From: CAYMRB01 sp964392615
GTDB taxonomy: Bacteria; Planctomycetota; UBA8108
Direction: 5' to 3'
Length of the DNA stretch: 6,591 nt
NCBI GenBank assembly: GCA_964392615.1
Contig: CAYMRB010000510.1
Coordinates: forward strand, 1 to 6,591
The translations under genes and the position numbers were made by a program. Positions within the stretch are counted from its first letter, which is position 1. Each line of letters starts with the position of its first letter. Shown piece by piece: positions 1 through 6,504 of this stretch. The notes under the pieces are model-generated. The model did no database searches and was not told the origin of the DNA. It was given only the letters and a program-made list of their open reading frames with translations.

Positions 1-1
1 C

Positions 2-313
2 CTGGGCGCGCTCAAAGAAGGGAAGTTGGTCACCGGCCCCGAAGAACCGGTGATCGAACGACTCGAGCTCGGGGAGCCGAATGGGCCCAAGAACGCCGCC
101 GCAACGGCCGACAATACGGAGGAGATACTGATACCGGAGAGTGGTGTGGACCTCGAGGAGCAACTCGTTGCCGTCGAGAAACGCTATCTCCGCGAGGCGT
201 TGAAGATCACGGACGGCAACTTGACGAATGCGGCGAGACTTCTCGGCATGAGTTACCGATCGATGCGTTATCGGGTGAAGAAGCTCCGGGTCCGAGAAGA
301 GGAGCTTGCATGA
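2..313 (+). CDS. Sigma-54-dependent response regulator, C-terminal fragment (PilR/NtrC type, Fis-like HTH)
   Basis: This is the 3' end of a longer gene; the frame is open from base 2, so the in-frame TTG at 26 is probably not the start. About 103 residues are visible. Residues ~49-67 (beginning VDLEEQL) form the helix that precedes the DNA-binding part in PilR-like regulators. Residues ~70-95 form a Fis-type helix-turn-helix (GNLTNAARLLGMS, then YRSMRYRVKKL), very close to the FRSxRYRLKKL ending typical of PilR. The receiver and AAA+ domains must lie upstream; no GAFTGA or Walker motif is in view, and the first ~45 residues look like a Pro/Ala/Glu-rich linker. Such proteins bind upstream activating sites and drive sigma-54 RNA polymerase when phosphorylated by a sensor kinase. 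The stop overlaps the next start by 4 bases (ATGA), so regulator and radical SAM gene are co-translated. The exact subfamily and target genes cannot be told from this fragment. Confidence 0.85.
   Translation: MGALKEGKLVTGPEEPVIERLELGEPNGPKNAAATADNTEEILIPESGVDLEEQLVAVEKRYLREALKITDGNLTNAARLLGMSYRSMRYRVKKLRVREEELA
300..304 (+). promoter_or_regulatory. Ribosome binding site for the radical SAM gene
   Basis: AGGAG lies 5 bases before the ATG at 310, inside the last codons of the regulator gene. It supports the ATG at 310 as the true start and, with the ATGA overlap, points to translational coupling. Confidence 0.7.
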
Positions 314-1758
314 AGGTCCTGTGCCTGAATCCGCCGTACCTCGAGAACTACTCGAGGACGCAGCGTAGTCCGGCAGTTACGAAGAGCGGCACCTTCTACT
401 ATCCGATCTGGCTCGCGTATGCCGCGGGCACGCTGGAGCAGTCCGGTCATGACGTCCGGCTCGTGGACGCTCCCGCGGAGGGCTACTCGCTCGACTGGGT
501 GCTTTCGTTTGTCGATCGATTCGCTCCGGACCTCGTCGTCGTCGATACGAGCACTCCGAGCATCGCGAACGACGCCGACGTCGCGCGGGTCATCAAGGAG
601 CGCCGCGAGGGCTGCGTCGTCGGCCTCGTCGGGCCACACGTCTCCGCAACGGCTGCCGAGACGCTGAAGTCCTACCCCTGGATCGATTTCGTAGCGATTC
701 AGGAGTACGACTACACGGTCCGCGACGTTGCCGCAGCGCTCGAGAGCGGTTCGGGCCAGTCGTGGCGCGACGCGACCGGCATCGGATACCTCGACGACGG
801 CGAAGTGCGCATCAACCCGCGCACCGAGTGGGTGCAGGATCTCGACTCGCTGCCCTTCGTCAGCGAGGTCTACAAGAAGCACCTCGAGTTTACGAGCTAC
901 TTCTACGCGATCACGCAATGGCCGGTGGTCACGATCATCAGCGGCCGCGGGTGTCCGTACAAATGCAACTACTGCATGTACCCGCAGACACTGCACGGCC
1001 ACCAGTATCGGGCGCGAAGCCCCGAGAACGTGGTCGACGAGATGGAGTTCATCGAAAAGAACTTCCCCAAGGCGAAGGAGATCTTCATCGAAGACGACAC
1101 GTTGACGCTTCACAAGAAGCGCGTCGTCGCGATTTCCGAAGAGATCATCCGCCGCGGCCTGCGCATCAACTGGACCTGCAACGCGCGGGCGGATGTCGAC
1201 CTCGAGACCCTGAAGGTCATGAAGGCCGCCAATTGCCGTTTGCTCTGCGTCGGGATCGAGGCGGGCGACCAGACCGTCCTGGACTCCGTCGAGAAGGGGA
1301 TCCGGATCGATCAGATCCGCGAGTTCTTCAAGTCCGTTCGCAGGGCCGATCTGCTCGTCCACGGGTGCTTCATGGCGGGCAACCGTGGCGAGACGCGCGA
1401 GACGATGGCGAAGACGCTCGATCTCGCCAAGGAGCTCAACCCGGATACGGCGCAGTTCTTCCCGTTGATGGTGTATCCGGGAACCAAGGCGTACGAATGG
1501 GCCGAAAGCGAGAACCTCATCGTCGCCAAGTCGTACAAGGACTGGCTGACGCCCGAGGGGCTTCACAGCGCGGTTGTCGATCGCCCTGATCTTCCCCACG
1601 CCGAAGTCGTCGAATTCTGCAACCGGGCGCGACGCGAGTTCTACCTGCGGCCGCGATACGTCGCATACAAGCTGCGCCAGGTGATACGGCACCCGCGCGA
1701 ATTCACGCGGCTCGCCAAGAGCTTCAAGACGTTCGTGAGGTATCTGTGGCGCAAGTAG
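310..1758 (+). CDS. B12-binding-domain radical SAM protein, HpnJ-like
   Basis: This is a 482-residue predicted radical SAM enzyme. Residues 1-~150 form a Rossmann-like cobalamin-binding-type domain (MKVLCLNPPY at the N-terminus; GHDVRLVDAP at 46-55) but lack the DxHxxG motif that donates a lower histidine ligand, as is common in this superfamily. The radical SAM core starts near 205; C215, C219 and C222 (GRGCPYKCNYC) would bind the 4Fe-4S cluster that cleaves S-adenosylmethionine. Further core motifs are EDDT at 261-264, CNARADV at 290-296 and VGIEAGD at 314-320. A basic tail follows from ~440 with no clear membrane span. From memory, the motifs TSTPS (80-84), LPFVxEVYK (181-189) and YPQTxxGHxYRxRS (224-237) match HpnJ, which forms the cyclitol ether head group of bacteriohopanetetrol. 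No other hopanoid gene is visible and polysaccharide genes follow, so the substrate may instead be a lipid-linked sugar. Radical SAM assignment is firm; the substrate is inference. Confidence 0.9.
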   Translation: MKVLCLNPPYLENYSRTQRSPAVTKSGTFYYPIWLAYAAGTLEQSGHDVRLVDAPAEGYSLDWVLSFVDRFAPDLVVVDTSTPSIANDADVARVIKERREGCVVGLVGPHVSATAAETLKSYPWIDFVAIQEYDYTVRDVAAALESGSGQSWRDATGIGYLDDGEVRINPRTEWVQDLDSLPFVSEVYKKHLEFTSYFYAITQWPVVTIISGRGCPYKCNYCMYPQTLHGHQYRARSPENVVDEMEFIEKNFPKAKEIFIEDDTLTLHKKRVVAISEEIIRRGLRINWTCNARADVDLETLKVMKAANCRLLCVGIEAGDQTVLDSVEKGIRIDQIREFFKSVRRADLLVHGCFMAGNRGETRETMAKTLDLAKELNPDTAQFFPLMVYPGTKAYEWAESENLIVAKSYKDWLTPEGLHSAVVDRPDLPHAEVVEFCNRARREFYLRPRYVAYKLRQVIRHPREFTRLAKSFKTFVRYLWRK

Positions 1759-1786
1759 AGGCGCTCTCCTGGGAGAACCGGGGACC

Positions 1787-2848
1787 ATGAACCCAGGGTA
1801 CGGACACTATTCCGCGGACTGCCCGGCGGTCTCCGTCGTCGTGCCTGTGCGCAACAGTGCCAGGACACTGCCGGACTGCCTTCTCGCGCTGCGCGGGCAG
1901 AGCTACCCGCACGAGTGCGTCGAGGTCATCGTCGTGGACGATGGATCGCGTGACGCGACGAGTGCCGTCGCGACGCGGTTCGGAGTTCGCTGCGTTCGGA
2001 TCTCTCCTTCTGGCCCGGCCGCCGCGCGCAACCGCGGCATCGAGGCGTCGAGCGGTGAGATCATCGCGTTCACCGATGGCGACTGCGCGCCCGAGCCGGG
2101 CTGGCTCGAGGAGATGATCCGGCCGTTCGACGATCCCGCGGTAACGGCGACGAAGGGCGTCTATCGTACGGAGCAGCGCTCGTGGACCGCGCGGTTCGTG
2201 CAAGCCGAGTACGAGAGTCGCTACCGGTTGATGGCCCGTCTGGAGGAGATCGACTTCGTCGACACCTACGCGGCCGCGTACAGGCGCTCGGCGCTCGAAG
2301 CGGTCGGCGGGTTCGACGAGTCCTTCCCGCTGCCGTCCGTCGAGGATCAGGAGCTCAGCTTCCGCCTTGCCGCGCACGGCGCGCGCATGGTGTTCTGTCC
2401 GCGCGCGGTCGTCAGTCACCGTCACGCGGCCGACGCCGCGTCGTACTTTCGGAAGAAGGTCAAGATCGGCTTCTGGAAGATGGGCGTCCTCGCTCGCTAC
2501 CCGCAGAAGGCGGTCAGCGACTCCCACACGCCGTCGAATCTCAAGCTGGAGATCCTCCTCGTCGCCGCGATGCTGCCGGCTCTGGCAGCCTGGCTGGCGA
2601 CCGGCATGTGGATCGTTCCGGCCATCGTCGCGGTCCTGTTCGCCGCGGCTACCGCACCGCTCTGCCTGCGGATTCTGGCTCGCGATCCAGTCGTCGGCCT
2701 CGTCGCGCCGATATTCCTGATACTGCGAGCCGTCGCTCTAGGCACGGGGATGTTCCTCGGCCTCGTACGCGGTCAGTTCAAGGCGAAGCCGGTGGCCGCC
2801 AGGCTGCGAGCGACTCGCGAAGAAGAGCGCGTCGTCGAACATGTCTGA
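1787..2848 (+). CDS. Family 2 glycosyltransferase with C-terminal membrane region
   Basis: This is a 353-residue inverting GT-A glycosyltransferase. The N-terminal domain has the usual order: the strand VSVVVPVRN at 15-23, VVDDGS at 49-54 for nucleotide binding, and AAARNRGI at 78-85. The metal-binding DxD is FTDGDC at 95-100 (D97, D99), and ED at 186-187 is a candidate for the catalytic base region. AVGGFDESF at 172-180 is the typical acceptor-side segment. Three hydrophobic stretches follow (about 254-271, 275-293 and 303-326), anchoring the enzyme so that it works on the cytoplasmic face with a nucleotide sugar. It begins 28 bases after the radical SAM gene; GGGAG at 1771-1775 could serve as its ribosome site, though the spacing of 11 bases is long. 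The end overlaps the next gene by 8 bases. It does not look like HpnI, the GT21-type hopanoid transferase. Sugar donor and acceptor cannot be read from sequence. Confidence 0.93.
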   Translation: MNPGYGHYSADCPAVSVVVPVRNSARTLPDCLLALRGQSYPHECVEVIVVDDGSRDATSAVATRFGVRCVRISPSGPAAARNRGIEASSGEIIAFTDGDCAPEPGWLEEMIRPFDDPAVTATKGVYRTEQRSWTARFVQAEYESRYRLMARLEEIDFVDTYAAAYRRSALEAVGGFDESFPLPSVEDQELSFRLAAHGARMVFCPRAVVSHRHAADAASYFRKKVKIGFWKMGVLARYPQKAVSDSHTPSNLKLEILLVAAMLPALAAWLATGMWIVPAIVAVLFAAATAPLCLRILARDPVVGLVAPIFLILRAVALGTGMFLGLVRGQFKAKPVAARLRATREEERVVEHV

Positions 2849-4937
2849 TAACGACCCGAAGAGGTCGCCCCCTGACAGCTGGTGGACGTGGGGAGCCGTC
2901 GGGCTGCTCACCGTGTGGGGCGCCGGTGTGATCGCGATGTCGATCGAGCCGTTCGCCACCGTCACCGCTCCGGCGATCGGCGCCGTGCGAACCCTGATCG
3001 TCGCCGGGCTGTCCGTGTGGGCGTTCTCGTTCACCGGCTGGCGGCTGTGCCGCCGGTTCGTCAGCGACGATGTGCGCACGCGCCTCAGCGCCCTCGAGCA
3101 GACTCTCGTCGAGCTCGGTGTCGGCGCGGGCTGCGTGATGCTCGCGGTATTCGCCGTCGGTTCTGTCGGCGGTTATCGGCCACTCGTCGCATGGGGATTG
3201 CTGACGGTCGCGCTGGTCGGACCACAACGCCGGTTCTGGGTCGCGCTGACCGGTCGTTGGCGAGCCGCGAGCGACGCGCCGCAGAGCGAGCGCAGCTCCC
3301 GCTGGGTGCGTGGGCTGCTCTTCGTGCTGGCCGTGATGACGCTGCTCGCCTGCCTGACGCCGGCGACCTCGCAGGACGCGCTCGTCTACCATCTGGCCGT
3401 GCCGGCGCGCTACATCGAGGCGGGCGGGATCTGCCACGTGCCCGGGAACTTCTACGCGTCGTTTCCGCAGAACGTGGACATGCTGTTTACGCTGGGCCTG
3501 CTCCTCGACGGCGACACGCTCGCCAAGCTCTACCATTGGATGCTCGGAGCGGGAGCCGTGCTCGCGGTGGTCGCACTGTCCCGTCGCATCGCAGCCCGCG
3601 GGGGCGGCGATCCGGCGCTCGGTGGATTGATCTTCGCGTCGCTTCCGACGGCAGCGCTGATCAGCACGTGGGCCTATATCGACCTGGGCGTCGTGTTCTT
3701 CAGCGTGCTGTCGCTGCTGTTGTTCCTCGCGTTCTGGCGCGCTCAGCACGGCGTCGAGCTCGTCGGGGCCGCGCGCCGCGCGCCGACGACGCTGCTCGTG
3801 CTGTCCGCGTTGATGGCAGGCGTCGCGGCGGGATCGAAGTACACCGGTGCGGCGCAGGGGCTTCTTCTCGGCGGCCTGCTCGCGTTCGTCGGCCTCGCCG
3901 AACGGCGCCGAGCGCGCACGATCCTGCTGCAGATCGCGATCGTCGGGTCGGTTTCGTTCCTCGTCGCGGCACCGTGGTACGTCAAGAATCTCTGGCTGAC
4001 CGGAAACCCGCTCTTCCCGTTCGCGCACTCGATCTTCGGCGGCGAGGGATGGGATGTCGAGCGAGCGACCGTGCTGTCGTGGTCGTTGCGGGAGTGGGGT
4101 GGCTCTCGCGCCGGCTGGGAGCTCGCCGCGTTGCCGTGGGACCTGACGTTCTCCGGCATGTTCTTCAGCCAGCGAGGGTTCGACGGCGTGATCGGCCCGG
4201 CGTTCCTGCTCGGAGCGCCGCTCGTCGTCGTCGGGCTCATGCGGTCCACGGAGCACCGTATCGCGTTTATCGCCTTCGTGCTGCAGGGGCTCCTTTGGGT
4301 CGCGACAACGCACCAGGTGCGTTTCCTTCTGCCGGCACTCGCTGTCTGTGCCGCGATGATCCCGGCGGGCATGGGCGTCATTCGAGTCGCCTCTGCGCGT
4401 CGCGTCCCAGCGTTCCTGTTGCTCATCGCGTGCTCGGTGAACGTCTTTCTCGTCGGCGTGCACTTCGCATCGAAGAACCCGTTGCCCGTCGTCATGGGCC
4501 TCGAATCGCGTGACGAGTACATGACGCGCGAACTGCCAGGCGGAGACTACGCGGTCTTCCGTCACATCAATCAGCGCCTCGCGCCCGATAGCCGCGTGCT
4601 GTTCGGCTCGTGCGGCAATCCCGGATTCTTGTGCGAGAAGCCCTACTACTCCGACGCGCTGTTCGAGAATTTCACGCTAGCGCAGATGCTCGCAGCGAGC
4701 GAGACGCTGGAGGCGTTCGGCGCACGGCTCGAGGCGGACGGCTTCACGCACCTCCTGTTTCGCTTCGAGAACGTATTCGACCCGAGCGGCCGGAAGTCGG
4801 AGATCCCACCGGCTGACCAGTTGCGCTTCGCGCAATTCTTGAACCGCGAATGCAAGTTGGTCGCCGAGGCCGCAGGCACGAAGCTCTACGCGATCGAGCG
4901 GGCCGAGCGCGTCTCGGTGCATGGGGCGGAGCGATGA
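2841..4937 (+). CDS. Multi-spanning GT-C glycosyltransferase (PMT/GT39/ArnT-like)
   Basis: This 698-residue integral membrane protein has about 13-14 hydrophobic segments, starting near 17-35 and ending near 522-542, then a soluble tail (~545-698). Proteins of this class move a sugar from a polyprenyl-phosphate donor to an acceptor on the outer face of the inner membrane. The signature loop is TSQDALVYHLAVP at 176-188, where D179 is the likely catalytic aspartate, followed by FPQNVDMLF at 208-216. GSKYTGA at 331-337 and PWYVKNLWLTGNPLFPF at 378-394 are also characteristic. The tail runs through DEYMTRELPGGDY at 558-570 and PDSRVLFG at 582-589, a pattern of periplasmic domains in this family. 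The aspartate lies after four or five hydrophobic segments rather than one, so there is an N-terminal membrane extension compared with ArnT. The ATG overlaps the GT2 gene by 8 bases with no strong ribosome site, suggesting coupled translation. A Wzy-like polymerase is less likely because of the aspartate-loop signature. The exact acceptor is unknown. Confidence 0.85.
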   Translation: MSDNDPKRSPPDSWWTWGAVGLLTVWGAGVIAMSIEPFATVTAPAIGAVRTLIVAGLSVWAFSFTGWRLCRRFVSDDVRTRLSALEQTLVELGVGAGCVMLAVFAVGSVGGYRPLVAWGLLTVALVGPQRRFWVALTGRWRAASDAPQSERSSRWVRGLLFVLAVMTLLACLTPATSQDALVYHLAVPARYIEAGGICHVPGNFYASFPQNVDMLFTLGLLLDGDTLAKLYHWMLGAGAVLAVVALSRRIAARGGGDPALGGLIFASLPTAALISTWAYIDLGVVFFSVLSLLLFLAFWRAQHGVELVGAARRAPTTLLVLSALMAGVAAGSKYTGAAQGLLLGGLLAFVGLAERRRARTILLQIAIVGSVSFLVAAPWYVKNLWLTGNPLFPFAHSIFGGEGWDVERATVLSWSLREWGGSRAGWELAALPWDLTFSGMFFSQRGFDGVIGPAFLLGAPLVVVGLMRSTEHRIAFIAFVLQGLLWVATTHQVRFLLPALAVCAAMIPAGMGVIRVASARRVPAFLLLIACSVNVFLVGVHFASKNPLPVVMGLESRDEYMTRELPGGDYAVFRHINQRLAPDSRVLFGSCGNPGFLCEKPYYSDALFENFTLAQMLAASETLEAFGARLEADGFTHLLFRFENVFDPSGRKSEIPPADQLRFAQFLNRECKLVAEAAGTKLYAIERAERVSVHGAER
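4923..4931 (+). promoter_or_regulatory. Ribosome binding region deciding the sugar transferase start
   Basis: A purine-rich run (GGGGCGGAG) sits just before the ATG at 4934, which overlaps the preceding TGA as ATGA. The frame is open further upstream to an ATG at 4850, but that start would bury about 84 bases in the previous gene and add an Arg-rich stretch typical of a shadow frame. The ATG at 4934 is therefore preferred. Confidence 0.65.
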
Positions 4938-6502
4938 GCACGGCGGTCGAGGAGCAATGTCGGCATGGAGCCGCGACCGAACCCGCCGAACGGGAGTCGA
5001 CGTCGACGTCCCCGTCCCCGACTCCTGACGCGACGCCTCGTCGGTCGCAGGGCGTAGCGGGTGGTACCGAACGACGCGGGCCGCGCCTCGATGACGTCGC
5101 GCGCCTTCTCGTGCCGCCGGCCGTGGCGGCCATCGACGTCCTGATCGTGTTCGTCGCGTTCGCGTTCGCCTACTTGCTGCGCTTCTACTGGGAAGTCGCG
5201 TTCAGCCGCTGCGATCCGGCGCCGCCCGAGGCCTACCTGAAGGCGATGGGCGTCGGCGCATACTGCTGGCTGATGTTCTTCAAGGTTCACGGCCTGTACG
5301 ACTTCTCCAAGACGCGGTCGAGCATCGACACGGTGCACATCATCGCCCGATCGCTGACGTACGGACTCATCGTCCTGCTGGCGCTCACGTACTTTTATCG
5401 GGAGTTCAGCTTCAGCCGCCTGGCTTGCGTCTACGCGTGGCTCATCGCGTTCGTGTTGTTCACGGTGTTCCGCATCGCCGTCAATCGAGCGAAGGTCGAT
5501 CTCCACCGGCGCGGCGTCGCGGTGCGACGGCTTCTTGTCGTCGGCGGACGAAGTCTGGCAGCGTTCCTCGTCGACAAGGTCGCCAAGAGGCCGGAGCTCG
5601 GCTATCGCGTGGTCGGAGCGTTGGACGACGATCCGCCGCCGGCGGGCGAGTTCCCCTGTGCTGTTCTCGGCCGCGTCGAGGACATCGAGCAGGTGATCGC
5701 ACGCGAGCGCGTCGACCGCGTATTCATGGCCTGCCCCGTGCTGGGGCACCTATCGCTTCTGCGAGTGATCGAGACGTGCGAGCGCCTCGGCGTGCGGCTC
5801 AATATGGTTTCGGCGACGTACGACCTGCAGATCAACAATCGCGACTTCGAGGACATCGACGGCGTGCCGCTCGTCTCGGTCAATGAGCAGGAGAGCCGGC
5901 GCGCCTACGAATTCGCGAAGCGCGTGATCGACATCGCGGCGGCGAGCACTCTCCTGATTCTCCTCGGTCCGTTTCTCGTCGCGATCGCGATGTGGATCCG
6001 GCGCAGCGACGGCGGGCCAGCGCTCTTCGTTCAGCGGCGCGTCGGCAAGGACGGTCGCACGTTCTCCATGGTCAAGTTCCGCACGATGGTCCCGGACGCG
6101 GAGAAGCGCCTGGGTGACGTCGTCGACCTCGACGAGCTGCACGAGCCCGTCTTCAAGATCGCGGACGACCCGCGCGTGACGCCGGTAGGGCGGTGGCTAC
6201 GGCGAACGAGCCTGGACGAGCTGCCGCAGCTCCTGAACGTGCTCGCGGGCCACATGAGCCTCGTCGGCCCGCGACCGGAGGAGGAGAAGGTCGTCGCGCG
6301 CTACGGCGTGCAGGAGCGACGACGCCTGAAGGCGCTTCCAGGCATCACCGGGCTGCAGCAGGTCGAATGCCGGGGCACACCGAATCTGGCCGAGCGGCTG
6401 CGGTGGGACATCGTCTACCTGCGCAAGCGGACCCTGCTGCTCGATCTGTGGATCGTGCTGAAGACGGTGTGGGTGGTCGCGACGGGCCGCGGGGCGTCGT
6501 AG
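4934..6502 (+). CDS. Polyprenyl-phosphate glycosylphosphotransferase (WbaP/WcaJ-type)
   Basis: This 522-residue enzyme transfers a sugar-1-phosphate from a nucleotide sugar to undecaprenyl phosphate, the first step of exopolysaccharide or O-antigen repeat assembly at the inner membrane. Residues 1-~52 are a polar Ser/Thr/Pro/Arg-rich tail. Four membrane segments follow (about 58-83, 103-120, 136-155 and 162-183). Residues ~195-315 form a Rossmann-like middle domain (RRLLVVGGRSLA at 198-209), as in long WbaP/WcaJ relatives. The catalytic sugar transferase domain starts at 325 with YEFAKRVIDI and a membrane helix at ~331-353, then FVQRRVGKDG (365-374), KFRTM (381-385), the catalytic TSLDELPQL with D428 and E429, SLVGPRP (442-448) and PGITGLQQV (469-477). 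Length fits the full-size exopolysaccharide family. The usual GLWQV is GLQQV here, a tolerated change. It overlaps the GT-C gene by 4 bases and ends with two tandem TAG codons at 6500-6505. The sugar (glucose, galactose or other) cannot be decided. Confidence 0.95.
   Translation: MSTAVEEQCRHGAATEPAERESTSTSPSPTPDATPRRSQGVAGGTERRGPRLDDVARLLVPPAVAAIDVLIVFVAFAFAYLLRFYWEVAFSRCDPAPPEAYLKAMGVGAYCWLMFFKVHGLYDFSKTRSSIDTVHIIARSLTYGLIVLLALTYFYREFSFSRLACVYAWLIAFVLFTVFRIAVNRAKVDLHRRGVAVRRLLVVGGRSLAAFLVDKVAKRPELGYRVVGALDDDPPPAGEFPCAVLGRVEDIEQVIARERVDRVFMACPVLGHLSLLRVIETCERLGVRLNMVSATYDLQINNRDFEDIDGVPLVSVNEQESRRAYEFAKRVIDIAAASTLLILLGPFLVAIAMWIRRSDGGPALFVQRRVGKDGRTFSMVKFRTMVPDAEKRLGDVVDLDELHEPVFKIADDPRVTPVGRWLRRTSLDELPQLLNVLAGHMSLVGPRPEEEKVVARYGVQERRRLKALPGITGLQQVECRGTPNLAERLRWDIVYLRKRTLLLDLWIVLKTVWVVATGRGAS
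4996..5025 (+). repeat. Short hexamer tract in the tail of the sugar transferase gene
   Basis: Five 6-base units run in a row: GTCGAC twice, GTCCCC twice, then GACTCC. They encode part of the Ser/Thr/Pro-rich N-terminal tail (STSTSPSPTP, residues 22-31). Read on the opposite strand the tract includes GGAGTC and GGGGAC, units of the same GGNGNC style as the tract at the window end. Confidence 0.6.
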
Positions 6503-6504
6503 TA

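Noticed and set aside
1765..1776. Small inverted repeat (TCTC and GAGA around CTGG) in the 28-base gap before the GT2 gene
   Set aside because: A 4-base stem is too weak for a terminator and there is no T-run; the GGGAG inside it is more simply a ribosome site.
268..1788. A 506-codon open frame on the minus strand opposite the radical SAM gene
   Set aside because: It lies wholly opposite a gene with clear family motifs, is dominated by Arg, Asp, Val and Leu, and shows no recognisable domain; long antisense frames are expected in GC-rich coding DNA.
1787..2848. Reading the GT2 enzyme as HpnI, the partner of HpnJ in hopanoid synthesis
   Set aside because: HpnI belongs to the ceramide-glucosyltransferase-like GT21 group; this protein has a classic GT2 layout with VVDDGS and a C-terminal membrane region.
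2778..4565. A 595-codon minus-strand open frame opposite the GT-C gene
   Set aside because: It is rich in Arg, Glu, Asp, Gln and His with no domain, and mirrors the codon pattern of the + strand membrane protein; a shadow frame.
4850..4933. Upstream ATG extension of the sugar transferase
   Set aside because: The added 28 residues are Arg/Gly-rich, overlap the preceding gene deeply, and are less plausible than the ATGA-coupled ATG at 4934.
4886..5749. A 287-codon minus-strand open frame opposite the sugar transferase gene
   Set aside because: It has highly charged, low-complexity composition and no motif, and the opposite strand encodes a confident sugar transferase.
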